This document shows, piece by piece, positions 23,304 to 31,817 of a stretch of 43,317 nucleotides of DNA (positions are counted from its first letter, which is position 1; every line of letters begins with the position of its first letter). The position numbers were made by a program, and so were the translations under genes. The stretch is from Nitrospinae bacterium AH_259_B05_G02_I21 (GTDB lineage: Bacteria > JADFOP01): assembly GCA_027717595.1 (NCBI GenBank), contig JALLOF010000015.1, forward strand, positions 1 through 43,317, in the 5' to 3' direction. Below the pieces are notes generated by a model that saw only the letters and a program-made list of their open reading frames with translations, did not search any database and was not told the origin of the DNA.

Positions 23304-24269
23304 CTACACATCAGGGTCCTGGGTGATGGCTTTGCGCCAGTAGTCCAGCAAATCAACGAGTGTCTGCTCCCAGCTTATTATGGGGCCCCAACCCGTTTCC
23401 TCACGAAGGCGCGAGGCGTCCCCCACCATGATGGGCAAATCGACCGGGCGAAGGAGGGCAGGGTCTCTGGCGACTTTGATAGAGACGGTGGCGTGGTCGA
23501 GGAGTCCCTCGAGCAGCTCACCGATGCTCCTGGCCTGACCGGAGCAGACGTTGTAGACCGATCCCGGCTTCCCCTTGATTGCAACCAGTCGGTAGGCGTG
23601 CACTACGTCGCGCACGTCGGTAAAGTCACGGCGCACCTCCAGGCTTCCGGCCCGCAGGACAGGTTCCTGTAGGCCCGCCTCGATCTCCGCAATCTGTTTG
23701 GCGAAGCTGGCCGCAACGAAGGGAGGCTGCTGGCGGGAGCCGATGTGGTTGAAGGGTCTCACGCGCCGAATATCAAGCCCTAACGAAGAGACGTACTGAC
23801 CCGCCACCCAATCCGTGCAGGCCTTGCTGGCGGCGTAGGGCGTGAGGGGTTCGAGGGGCACTTCCTCGGAGGCGGGCCCGTGGGTGAGGCTCGCCCCGTA
23901 GGCTTCGCAGGAGCTGATGAGAACGACCTGCGTGCCTGGTGCCGTGTGCCGCACCGCCTCCAAGAGGGCGAGCGTTCCCATGACGTTGACCTGAAACGTT
24001 TCCTCCACCGATTCCCAAGAGGCAGCGACCGAGGATTGGGCGGCAAGATGAAAGATGACCTCGGGCTCCGCCTCCGAGAGGATCGGCTCGATGCTCCCGG
24101 GCTGGGTGATGTCGCATGGGGTGAGGGTGCAGGCGCGGGCGAGCTCTCCGGGCAGGGGCTTGTCCTTGCTCGGCAGCATGGTCCCGCAGACCTGCCAGCC
24201 CTCGGCCACTAGGTGCTCGGCCAGGTGGCTGCCGGCAAAGCCGCCGATGCCGGTTATGAGTGCTCGCAC
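23304..24269 (-). CDS. GDP-4-keto-6-deoxymannose reductase/GDP-mannose dehydratase-like SDR
   Basis: 321 aa, ATG 24269. It has a Rossmann loop ITGIGGFAGSHLAEHLV, VIFHLAAQSSVAASWESVEE, LISSCEAYGA with the catalytic serine, and YAASK (Y145, K149), then RRVRPFNHIGSRQQPPFVAA, FAKQIAEIEAGLQEPVLRAG and RDFTDVRDVVHAYRL. The FNHIGxxQ and FAKQIAxIE motifs are those of Rmd, the reductase making GDP-D-rhamnose, and related enzymes. It lies 9 bp downstream of the Gmd-like gene, with which it shares obvious ancestry. The reasonable reading is dehydratase followed by reductase giving a GDP-6-deoxyhexose. Either gene could have the other function; no product-deciding residue is visible to me. Confidence 0.85.
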   Translation of the reverse strand: MRALITGIGGFAGSHLAEHLVAEGWQVCGTMLPSKDKPLPGELARACTLTPCDITQPGSIEPILSEAEPEVIFHLAAQSSVAASWESVEETFQVNVMGTLALLEAVRHTAPGTQVVLISSCEAYGASLTHGPASEEVPLEPLTPYAASKACTDWVAGQYVSSLGLDIRRVRPFNHIGSRQQPPFVAASFAKQIAEIEAGLQEPVLRAGSLEVRRDFTDVRDVVHAYRLVAIKGKPGSVYNVCSGQARSIGELLEGLLDHATVSIKVARDPALLRPVDLPIMVGDASRLREETGWGPIISWEQTLVDLLDYWRKAITQDPDV

Positions 24270-24278
24270 ACCGACTCC

Positions 24279-25232
24279 TCAGACCCGCCCGCGCCAATAT
24301 GTCAAGATATCCTTAAGGGTTTGCTCGAAGGGGATGGTTGGCTGCCACCCAGTCACCTTGACGAACTTCGTGTTGTCGCCCTGGAGGATGGGGACGTCTG
24401 AGGGGCGCATGCGGGCCGGATCCTCGCGAATCTCGATGGAGACGTCCGTCATTGACAGAAGCTTCTCCACCACCTCCTCAATCGAGTAGGTCACCCCCGA
24501 GCAGATGTTGTAGGCCTCTCCGGGCTCACAGTGTTCGGTGGCGAGCCAGTATGCGCGCACCATGTCGCGCACATCGGTAAAGTCACGCTTTGCCTGGAGG
24601 TTGCCCACGGAGAGAACCGGCTCCTTGCGGCCGGCCTCGATCTCGGCAATCTGCTTGGCGAAGTTGGAGGAGACGAAGACGTCACCACGGCGGGGTCCCG
24701 TGTGGTTGAAGCCCCGCGTGCGGATGACCTTGAGCCCATAGCTCTTGAAGTACTGGTAGGCGAGCATATCCTGGCCCACCTTGCTGACGGCGTAAGGGCT
24801 CAGGGGCCTAAGGGGGTTCGTCTCCTTAATCGGTAGCTCATCGGGAAGGACGAGGCCGTACTCCTCGCTGGAGCAGGCCACCTGGATGACGGGGTCAATG
24901 CCGGTGTGGTGGACCGCCTCAAATAGGTGTAGGGTGCCGAGGATGTTCGTGGTGAGACTCTCGCCGGGGGCATGCCATGAAGTGGGGACGAAGCTTTGAG
25001 CGGCGAGGTGGAAAATCCGCTCAGGTCTGATCTTCTGGATGATGCGCATCACCGAGGTGGAGTCCCGAAGATCGCACTCCTCCATGATGATCGCGTCCGC
25101 CAGGTGGTCGATGTGCTCCGTGCGGCTCCTCCAGCGCCGAATCCCATAAATCTCCAGGCCTTCCATCGTCATCAGAAACTCCACCAGATGGCTGCCGGCG
25201 AAGCCCGTGATCCCTGTAATCATGACTTTCAT
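24279..25232 (-). CDS. gmd: GDP-mannose 4,6-dehydratase-like SDR
   Basis: 317 aa, ATG 25232, overlapping the stop of the preceding WecA-like gene by 4 bp. It has ITGITGFAGSHLVEFLM, the NADP-type loop RRWRSRTEHIDHL (compare RR...IDHL in Gmd), RIFHLAAQSFVPTSWHAPGE, CSSEEYG (catalytic Ser/Glu) and YAVSK (Y147, K151), FNHTGPRRGDVFVSSNFAKQ and AKRDFTDVRDMVRAYWL. These fit the shorter (about 320 aa) Gmd branch. The product, GDP-4-keto-6-deoxymannose, could feed the downstream reductase and also the perosamine-synthase-like aminotransferase at 248-1381. It is confidently an NDP-sugar dehydratase or relative; substrate GDP-mannose is likely, not proven. Confidence 0.85.
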   Translation of the reverse strand: MKVMITGITGFAGSHLVEFLMTMEGLEIYGIRRWRSRTEHIDHLADAIIMEECDLRDSTSVMRIIQKIRPERIFHLAAQSFVPTSWHAPGESLTTNILGTLHLFEAVHHTGIDPVIQVACSSEEYGLVLPDELPIKETNPLRPLSPYAVSKVGQDMLAYQYFKSYGLKVIRTRGFNHTGPRRGDVFVSSNFAKQIAEIEAGRKEPVLSVGNLQAKRDFTDVRDMVRAYWLATEHCEPGEAYNICSGVTYSIEEVVEKLLSMTDVSIEIREDPARMRPSDVPILQGDNTKFVKVTGWQPTIPFEQTLKDILTYWRGRV

Positions 25233-26452
25233 AGCGCATCCTTTTCAGGCTCGTTCGGTGCGGTCATCGGGGTCGACTGCTCTTCGTCGGGCACCCCGGA
25301 GGGCCGTTGCTGTTTTGCGCCCTCCTGCTTTCTCCGGCGACTCACGTTCTCCAGGATGGTCACCAGCAGGAGGATTACGACCGCCTGGGCAATCAGCAAC
25401 AGGGCGTCGCGTGTCCCGGCGTTGCGCAGGACCGTGGAGGCAAGACCCATGCACGAGGCCAAAAGTAAGATGAAGAGGACGCTGTGGCGCTGATTATGCA
25501 GCACCTCGGCCAGGCGGTGGTGCATATGATCCTTCCCCGTGAATTCCAACCACTCCCGAAAGGTGGAGACCTTCCCTGTGTAGAACCGAGCCACCGTGGT
25601 ATGAACCATGTCGAAGATCAGGACGCTGAAGATGAGCAGCGGGGCCGTCAGTGAGACAATGGGGTTGTTGTGGGCCCACTCGCCCAGCACGGCCAAGCAG
25701 GCCAAGGTGAAGCCGAGAAAGGTGCTTCCGGTGTCGCCGAGGAATATGGTGGCGGGACCACTGCGCCTAAAGTTGTACGGGAGGAAGCCGAGCGACACCC
25801 CCAGGATCGCAATGGCCATCCAGCCAAGGAACGGCTGATTGGTCTGAAAGGCAAGGACGCCCATGAAGAATGAGATGACGGCAGTCAGCCCGGGGGCGAG
25901 ACCATCCATCCCGTCGAAGAAGTTCATCGCGTTAGTGAGGCCAATGATCCACAGCATCGTGAGCACCCCATTGAGCATGGTGCTGCCGAACCAGGCCCGT
26001 GGTATCAGAATTAGCGATACCCCGCTGGCTATGACGATGACTGTCGCGATGATCTGGGCGATGAGCTTAGTTCGGGCCCCCACGCCGACCACGTCGTCGG
26101 TGAGGCCGATGATCGCGATAATAGTGCTACCGATCAGGATTCCTGTGACCTCGGTTGTGAAGATGAAGTTGGCGGACATCGCACAGACGAAGGCGATATA
26201 GATGGCGAGCCCGCCCATCAGAGGAGTCGGCTCAGCGTGTATCTTCCGAGCGCTGGGGATGTCGACGACGTTGAGGGCCGAGGCCCACGACCGGACGATC
26301 GGGGTGAGGAGATAGGATAGGGTAAAGGCGAAGCCGAGGATGTAGGCCCACCGAAGGCCCCAGGCGCTGAAGAGGCCCTTTGTGTAGGGAACCAGCAGGG
26401 CAACGAACACCCCCAGCACCGTGTAGTAGGTCATCCTCCCAGTAGGTGTCAT
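25229..26452 (-). CDS. wecA: undecaprenyl-phosphate GlcNAc-1-phosphate transferase family (WecA/MraY)
   Basis: 407 aa with about ten hydrophobic segments from residue 10 to 350. Diagnostic motifs are present: GLTDDVVGVG (D119, D120), NAMNFFDGMDGLA (residues 174-186), FLGDTGSTFLGF (239-248) and HMHHRLAE (309-316), all Mg2+ or nucleotide contacts in polyprenyl-phosphate N-acetylhexosamine-1-phosphate transferases. It starts glycan assembly by moving a HexNAc-1-P from UDP to undecaprenyl phosphate on the inner membrane. The charged C-terminal tail after residue 375 is not part of the fold. The stop overlaps the Gmd-like start; the PIG-L gene ends 22 bp upstream. It is the only initiating transferase visible in the window. 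Confidence 0.9.
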   Translation of the reverse strand: MTPTGRMTYYTVLGVFVALLVPYTKGLFSAWGLRWAYILGFAFTLSYLLTPIVRSWASALNVVDIPSARKIHAEPTPLMGGLAIYIAFVCAMSANFIFTTEVTGILIGSTIIAIIGLTDDVVGVGARTKLIAQIIATVIVIASGVSLILIPRAWFGSTMLNGVLTMLWIIGLTNAMNFFDGMDGLAPGLTAVISFFMGVLAFQTNQPFLGWMAIAILGVSLGFLPYNFRRSGPATIFLGDTGSTFLGFTLACLAVLGEWAHNNPIVSLTAPLLIFSVLIFDMVHTTVARFYTGKVSTFREWLEFTGKDHMHHRLAEVLHNQRHSVLFILLLASCMGLASTVLRNAGTRDALLLIAQAVVILLLVTILENVSRRRKQEGAKQQRPSGVPDEEQSTPMTAPNEPEKDAL

Positions 26453-26473
26453 TTGCCCCCGTGGCCTCAGGTC

Positions 26474-27091
26474 TTAGTCCATGGTGAGGAAGAGGCGAAG
26501 CGGGACAAACCCTTCGGCGTTCTTCACGCGACTTTGGATGCCGCGGAAGTGGGCTGCCGCTCGGGCAATGTCCACGATCGTAAGCCCCTCGATGTTGGTC
26601 TTCGTCACCTGCGAGGAGTGAGCCTCGAGGCAGGCGACCTTCCCCTCTAGCGTATCGTCAATATCAATGAACACCGTGGGGGCGAAGTTCTGCGTTGTGG
26701 GGACCTCGTAGAACAGGACGTTCTTGATGTACCGCGTGGCAGAGGTGGTGGCCTGTGAGAGCGTACGGTGGTCTTGATGGGTGTCGTCGAAATAATGGAC
26801 GAAGATGACCTCGGGGCTGACGACTTTTATGACTTCCTCGATGCGTGAGATAAGCTCCTTGTCTAGGGGCAGCTGGGTGTCGGGGTAATCGAAAGTAAAG
26901 AGGTCGGTTGCTCCTATGATTTCGGCCGAGCGCCGAAGCTCCTCGGCCCGTACAAGCCCCTCGCCGCCGAGCTCTCCGTAGGTCGCGACGAGGAGGTAGA
27001 CTTGGTGGCCCTCCCGGGAGTACTTGATGAGTGTACCGCCGCAGCCGATCTCAATGTCGTCGGGATGGGCGCCGATGGCTAGGATGTTCAC
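26474..27091 (-). CDS. PIG-L/LmbE-family N-acetylglucosaminyl deacetylase
   Basis: 205 aa, ATG 27091, overlapping the WbqC stop by 4 bp. It has the zinc and catalytic motif AIGAHPDDIEIGCGGTL (H9, D11, D12), a second zinc site in HYFDDTHQDHRT (H105/H108), and a C-terminal SSQVTK region. The family removes acetyl from N-acetylglucosamine in GPI, mycothiol, bacillithiol and polysaccharide pathways. Directly upstream of the WecA-like initiator and downstream of WbqC, it may de-N-acetylate a HexNAc on the lipid carrier or nucleotide so another acyl or amino-acyl group can be placed. That specific role is inference. Confidence 0.88.
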   Translation of the reverse strand: MNILAIGAHPDDIEIGCGGTLIKYSREGHQVYLLVATYGELGGEGLVRAEELRRSAEIIGATDLFTFDYPDTQLPLDKELISRIEEVIKVVSPEVIFVHYFDDTHQDHRTLSQATTSATRYIKNVLFYEVPTTQNFAPTVFIDIDDTLEGKVACLEAHSSQVTKTNIEGLTIVDIARAAAHFRGIQSRVKNAEGFVPLRLFLTMD

Positions 27092-27780
27092 GGGCGGTTC
27101 TCCCTTGCTTGGCGGACCATCTCAAAGCCCTTACTCCCGCAGTTGAAGAGCAAGTCGATGGCCGCCATACTTGGCTCGAAGGGCTCGAAGCATTGGGGGT
27201 AGACAGGGTGTTTAAACTCTTGAAACTCCACAGCAATCTGGGCGTCTTCGAACATCGCCATATCCATATAATTTCTTCCCCCAGCCCCGGCAAGGTAGGT
27301 GTCAGCCCCGAGGGCCTTGCAGAGGTCAATAAGCCGGGCCGTGGGCTCCTGGCGGGTCATAAAGGAGGAAGCCAAGTGCAAGGGGGTGGAGATGCCAAAG
27401 GTCTCCTTTAGGTGGTTGAGGATGTGGAGGTTCAGGTCGAGTAGCTTCGACCACTGCTTGGCGTAGGTGTCGGTGAAGAAAGGCAAGTGCTCCTGTAAGT
27501 GAGGGGCGCGGCTGTAGTTGAGCTTAAGGGCTTGGAGGTGCTTTCGGCCCCAGTGTTGCTCGTTGTCAATGGTCACCTCAAGCAACGGCGCTTTGTACTC
27601 GCGCTTGACCGGAACGGTGAGCCACATCCAGCCGTTGGCCTTTCGGATTCGATTGCGGTTCTGGAAATCCTGCTTGGTAAACTGGACCGTGTCCAGAACG
27701 ACGAAGGCTTCAGCCTGGTCGAGCTTATGCAGGTATCCCAGCCAAGGCAGATAGTGAGGTTGGTGGATAGCGACAATCAT
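27088..27780 (-). CDS. WbqC-family protein
   Basis: 230 aa from ATG 27780 (MIVAIHQPHYLPWLGYLHKL), preceded by AAGGA at the right distance. An upstream ATG at 27795 would add five residues, and the open frame to 28059 overlaps the PHP gene and is spurious. It has the family hallmarks IHQPHYLPWLGYLHK, VVLDTVQFTKQDFQNRNRI, TVPVKR, the central INxxHWGRKHLQALKLNYS-like block, and C-terminal YLAGAGGRNYMD. WbqC proteins are frequent in O-antigen and capsule loci. The chemistry is not settled; linking or modifying an acylated amino sugar has been proposed. Its overlap with the PIG-L deacetylase suggests deacetylation followed by re-derivatisation of an amino group. Confidence 0.88.
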   Translation of the reverse strand: MIVAIHQPHYLPWLGYLHKLDQAEAFVVLDTVQFTKQDFQNRNRIRKANGWMWLTVPVKREYKAPLLEVTIDNEQHWGRKHLQALKLNYSRAPHLQEHLPFFTDTYAKQWSKLLDLNLHILNHLKETFGISTPLHLASSFMTRQEPTARLIDLCKALGADTYLAGAGGRNYMDMAMFEDAQIAVEFQEFKHPVYPQCFEPFEPSMAAIDLLFNCGSKGFEMVRQARENRP

Positions 27781-27893
27781 ACGGGTCCTTGTCATTGACG
27801 GCCCAATGTCTCTAGGGGGGCCGCCCCCATGGCCTCGTAGTATACCAGGACGGAGGGGTAGGTGGCTAGCGTTAAGAGGGCGCTTGATGACGG

Positions 27894-29411
27894 TCAATCG
27901 GCGGGTTTCCGGGTAGTGGCGGCGAATATGGGATTGGTGATGAGGCGGTGCGGCGCTCGCGGATGCATCCAGAAGCGGTAATAGGTGCACGCCCTGCCAG
28001 GCGGAAGGGTGTCTTCTAGGGTTATGGTGAAGGGGGTGGTGGCTTCCAGATCTCGCCAAGGTTTGCCGTTTCGCACGAGCGTAGCACGGAACGGACGCGC
28101 GGTCCCACCGTGGGCCTCCAGGGCCAGGCGCAGGGTCACCGTGCCCCCGGGAGGGACGACCATGGTCTCGCCCTGAACGGCTTCCCGACGGCCATCGCTC
28201 AGGCTAAAGGTTCGCACCCTGATTCGGATGTCTCCTGCCGGGATGGCAGCGTCCATGCGGCCGGCGCTCAGGGCCTCCAGCACCCCTTTGGCCGTCCGTT
28301 CGCGGACGTAGAACGTCGTCAAGACGTCGGCGAGGCGTTTCCGGTCGTTTCCGTGGAAGCCCAGCTCCCCGAGACCCCACGGGGGCCGGCTTCGTCGACC
28401 GAGGCAGTATTGCTCGAGCGCCCGATCCCACATCTGGCCGGGCCGCTCGGCCGTGGTGTTATCTTGGTATGTGGCCCCGAAGGCCGTGAAGCGGTCGGTC
28501 GCCAGGAGGACTTCCGGGTACGGGTCGGTTTTTGTGGTGAATTTTGTGACGAGCCGCCTGGTGAGGGTATAGGTGTGGACGTGGAAGTCTTTCGCCTCGA
28601 GGTAGGACCAGATCGTCATGCCCCCGCGCCGGTCGACGTAGTCGATCAAGGCCTGGTACGGGGCGGTGCCGGCGTCCGAGTGATCGGGTGGAAAGGCTGG
28701 CACTGTGAATGGCGCGTTGTACGCCGACCAGGCTCCCCCGATGAGGATGAGCGGGACCGCCAGGCGCCACGGCCTTCGGCGCTGTGAGACCATGAAGCCT
28801 CCGATCTGGTACCGGCGCTCCCGCTTGCGGGCCAAGAGCCCAAAGCCGGCGACGACCAATAAAAGAGGTGCGGCTCGAATCAGGCTCATGGTGTTGTACT
28901 GCCCCCCTCTCGAGTTGCCGACAAGGGGAAGACCCTGATAGTCCTCGGGTTTATCAAACCCCGTGATCAAGATGTTTTTCTGGCCGTTGTGCATGGTCAG
29001 GTCGCCACCCAAGAGCGAGCCTGTCCAGTAGTAATGGGGAACCGTCTCAACGCCCGGGATGAGGAGGACCTTTGGATGGCGGCGATTGGTCTCTTCCACG
29101 GCCTGTAGGTACTCGGCGATGGTGGACTGGGTGAGAGACGGGAAGCGTTTCGAGGCCTGGAGAAGCCCCGGAAGGGGAAGAAGGTTGTAGGCGAACTGGA
29201 GGTGGTAGTTCTCAGCGAGCAGGACAACCTCGATCCCTGAGGTCTCAGCCTGAAGAGCGATCTCCTCCAGCGATAGAATCCCTGTGCTCGCGGTGGAGTG
29301 GACATGCGCCACCCCCACGAGGGGTTGGTACGAGGCTGCGGGCGCCGAGGCGGGGAGGGTGGCGACAAGAAAGGCCGCGAGGAAGAGCCCTTCAGCGAGC
29401 GATTTCGTCAT
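27894..29411 (-). CDS. exported/membrane PHP-domain protein
   Basis: 505 aa, ATG 29411. Residues 1-26 form a signal peptide (hydrophobic core LFLAAFLVATLP, ASA/AAS site). A PHP-type metal motif GVAHVHSTASTGILSLEEIA (H36, H38) follows, then IEVVLLAENYHLQF and LLIPGVETVPH. Two hydrophobic helices (LLLVVAGFGLLA near 183 and LAVPLILIGGAWSAY near 217) interrupt the catalytic fold. Then come GGMTIWSYLEAKDF and GLGELGFHGND, equivalent to the later PHP metal-binding strands. The last 130 residues form a beta-rich domain. The protein probably acts in the periplasm as a phosphoesterase or on the polymer. The stop lies 117 bp before the WbqC start; the start overlaps the GT4 fusion stop (ATGA). Confidence 0.68.
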   Translation of the reverse strand: MTKSLAEGLFLAAFLVATLPASAPAASYQPLVGVAHVHSTASTGILSLEEIALQAETSGIEVVLLAENYHLQFAYNLLPLPGLLQASKRFPSLTQSTIAEYLQAVEETNRRHPKVLLIPGVETVPHYYWTGSLLGGDLTMHNGQKNILITGFDKPEDYQGLPLVGNSRGGQYNTMSLIRAAPLLLVVAGFGLLARKRERRYQIGGFMVSQRRRPWRLAVPLILIGGAWSAYNAPFTVPAFPPDHSDAGTAPYQALIDYVDRRGGMTIWSYLEAKDFHVHTYTLTRRLVTKFTTKTDPYPEVLLATDRFTAFGATYQDNTTAERPGQMWDRALEQYCLGRRSRPPWGLGELGFHGNDRKRLADVLTTFYVRERTAKGVLEALSAGRMDAAIPAGDIRIRVRTFSLSDGRREAVQGETMVVPPGGTVTLRLALEAHGGTARPFRATLVRNGKPWRDLEATTPFTITLEDTLPPGRACTYYRFWMHPRAPHRLITNPIFAATTRKPAD

Positions 29412-31762
29412 AGCTTCACCTCGCCCGGGCTGTCGTTGAGGAGGCGGCTGTAGACGCGCTCAATCCCATCGAGCATCGCCTGGCAGGAGAAGCGTTCTCG
29501 GACCCACTTGGGGCCGGCTTCTCCCATCCTTCGGCGGGCGGTTTCGTCTTCGAGGAGCTGGAGGATTGCTCGGGCCAGGGCATGGGGGTCTTCCGGGGGT
29601 ACGAGCAGTCCCGTGACCCCGTCTTCGACGACCGACGGAACGCCCCCGACGGCTGTTGCCACCACCGGTCGGCCGCACGCCAAGGCCTCAACGACGGCCC
29701 GGCCCATCCCTTCGTTGCGGGAGGGAAGGACGGAGATGTCGAAGGCGTGGTAGAGCGGTTCCAGACGTTCCTGCCAGCCTAGAAAGCGCCAACGCCCAGC
29801 CACCCCAAGGCGGCGGGCTTGCGCCTCCAGGGCCCCACGTTCCTGCCCATCGCCGGCGACGACGAACCAGGCGTCAGGCCTCTCCCGGAGCACGAGGTCT
29901 GAGGCCTCGACCAGCTGGTCGTAGCCTTTCACCCTATCCAGTCGTCCCACGCTCCCTACGATGGGCTCATCCGGGTGGAGGCTGAGGGCGGCCCGCACCG
30001 ACGATCCTCCATCGGCCGGTGAGGGGGGAGCGAAACCCTCAAGCTCCACGCCGCTCGGCACAGCCGTGAACTTCTCCTCGGGGGCGATGCGCCAAGCGAG
30101 GTGATCCTCAATACCCCGTGGGGTGAGGGTGATGATGGTGTCGGTGATGGGCGCCGTCAAGCGCTCGGCGTAGACGAAGAGCCGGGAGAGGACTGGTCCG
30201 TAGTATCCCGTGAACACGTGGCCGTGGGGGGTGTGAACAAGCCGCCTGCAGCCGGCCAGCCAGGCGGCCCACCGGCCCAGGATGCCCGCCTTCGAGCTGT
30301 GGGTGTGGACGAGATCGAAGCCCTCGCGGCGGCACGCCATATAGAGGTCCCACAACGCTTGCAGGTCCTTTAGGGGGTGCATGGCCCGCGTCAGGTTGGG
30401 CAGAAACCGGATGGTGATGTCCGGGCGGTCTGCCAGGCGTCCCACGAGGGTCGAGGGGAACGTGGTCAGGCCTGAGATGAGGGTCACGCGGTACTTGGAT
30501 GGATCGTGGCCCAGGACCGTGAGCAGGGTGTTATCGCTGGAGCCGCCCCGGTCGAGACGCGTGATGATGTGGGCAATCTTGCAGGGTTTGGAGGAGGGGC
30601 TCTTTTTGGCCGGATCATCTTCTTTTAAAGTCAATGCGTGAATATTCCTGGCGACGATTGGCCATTGGAGCTCGGCGAGAACTCGCTCCCGCCCCTGTCG
30701 CCCCATGCGTTCGGCCTCCTCGGGGTGGGCGAGGAGGTGGATGATTGCTTCAGCGATAGCGTCTATGTTCAATGGGTCCACCACCAGACCGGTCTTGCCG
30801 TCCACTACGGCGTCGGGGACCCCACCGGAGCGGCCTCCGATGGAAGCCTTGCCACATGCGGCCGCCTCTAGGAAGACAATACCGAAGCCCTCGATAGACG
30901 CCCGGTCTGTGTGGGCGCGGCTGAGCATCACGAAGAGGTCGCAGGCGTTGTAGGCGGCGGGCAGGTCGCCATCGCTCACGTGGCCCGCAAAGCGGACGAA
31001 CTCGGTGAGACCCAGTTCCTCAACAAGCCGCTCAAGAGCGGGGCGCTCCTCGCCTTTACCAACCACGAGGTAAAGGACGTCAGGAAAGCGCTCGCGGACC
31101 GTGGGCAAGGCCTGGATGACCGTATCAATCCCCTTTCGGGCCTCTAGCCGGGCCACCGTGAGGAGCATTCGTCGCCCCTCGATCCCCAGATGCTGCCTCA
31201 CTGCCGCAGGGTCGATATCAGGCCTGAACCTCTCGGCGTTCACACCGGTGTTTATCACTTCAATTCGCTTCGAGGGTACGCCCATTGAGACGAGTCGCTC
31301 CTTGGTGTACCGACTTATGGCGATGACCCGCTTGGCTCCTCGAAAGGTTGCCATCTTTCCCCAACGAAGATAACCTTTTAACCGCCGTCGGAGGGTATTG
31401 GTGTCATCCAGGAATTCCGAGCCGTGTGCGGCGAGGTAGTATGGCCGGCGCAGCAGGCGGGTCACTAGGTAGGTAACGAGGCCGCATGGGAACCACTGGG
31501 TAGTGACTAAGGCCCTGATGGGGAACTTGATGATGAAGTAAACTATAACGATGGCGAAGCTCAGCTCTCTTAACCCGAGGGTGTTTGGTACCCGCACAGT
31601 TTTGAAGGGTTGCCGCGCGTCGAAGGCCCGCCACCCGGGCACCCGAGAAGCCAGGACAATGCACTCCTCCCGCTGGGCAAGGTGGCGGGCCAACTCGGAG
31701 GAGTAGGTCGCCATGCCCCCCGGCAGAGGAGGGTGGTCCACAGTGACGAACAGTAAAGTCAC
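29408..31762 (-). CDS. tandem fusion of two GT4 glycosyltransferases
   Basis: 784 aa from GTG 31762 (reads VTLLFVTVDHPPLPGGMATY). The open frame continues to 31999 but overlaps the GT9 gene in another frame and is arginine-rich noise. Domain 1 (about 1-377) has PLPGGMATYSSELARHLA, LLTVARLEARKGIDTVIQAL, YLVVGKGEERPALE and EGFGIVFLEAAACGKASIGG. A charged linker (LKEDDPAKKSPSSKP, about 378-394) leads to domain 2 with KIAHIITRLDRGGSSDNTLL, VHTHSSKAGILGRWAAWLAG, VGSVGRLDRVKGYDQLVEA, FVVAGDGQERGALEA and SRNEGMGRAVVEALACGRPV. Both halves are complete, so one polypeptide could add two consecutive sugars. The linker has no stop or frameshift. Confidence 0.88.
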   Translation of the reverse strand: MTLLFVTVDHPPLPGGMATYSSELARHLAQREECIVLASRVPGWRAFDARQPFKTVRVPNTLGLRELSFAIVIVYFIIKFPIRALVTTQWFPCGLVTYLVTRLLRRPYYLAAHGSEFLDDTNTLRRRLKGYLRWGKMATFRGAKRVIAISRYTKERLVSMGVPSKRIEVINTGVNAERFRPDIDPAAVRQHLGIEGRRMLLTVARLEARKGIDTVIQALPTVRERFPDVLYLVVGKGEERPALERLVEELGLTEFVRFAGHVSDGDLPAAYNACDLFVMLSRAHTDRASIEGFGIVFLEAAACGKASIGGRSGGVPDAVVDGKTGLVVDPLNIDAIAEAIIHLLAHPEEAERMGRQGRERVLAELQWPIVARNIHALTLKEDDPAKKSPSSKPCKIAHIITRLDRGGSSDNTLLTVLGHDPSKYRVTLISGLTTFPSTLVGRLADRPDITIRFLPNLTRAMHPLKDLQALWDLYMACRREGFDLVHTHSSKAGILGRWAAWLAGCRRLVHTPHGHVFTGYYGPVLSRLFVYAERLTAPITDTIITLTPRGIEDHLAWRIAPEEKFTAVPSGVELEGFAPPSPADGGSSVRAALSLHPDEPIVGSVGRLDRVKGYDQLVEASDLVLRERPDAWFVVAGDGQERGALEAQARRLGVAGRWRFLGWQERLEPLYHAFDISVLPSRNEGMGRAVVEALACGRPVVATAVGGVPSVVEDGVTGLLVPPEDPHALARAILQLLEDETARRRMGEAGPKWVRERFSCQAMLDGIERVYSRLLNDSPGEVKL

Positions 31763-31817
31763 GGGTCGCGCCTCCAAGAATGGGACATGTCCTCCCACAC
31801 GGGTGAGGCTTCTCCAA

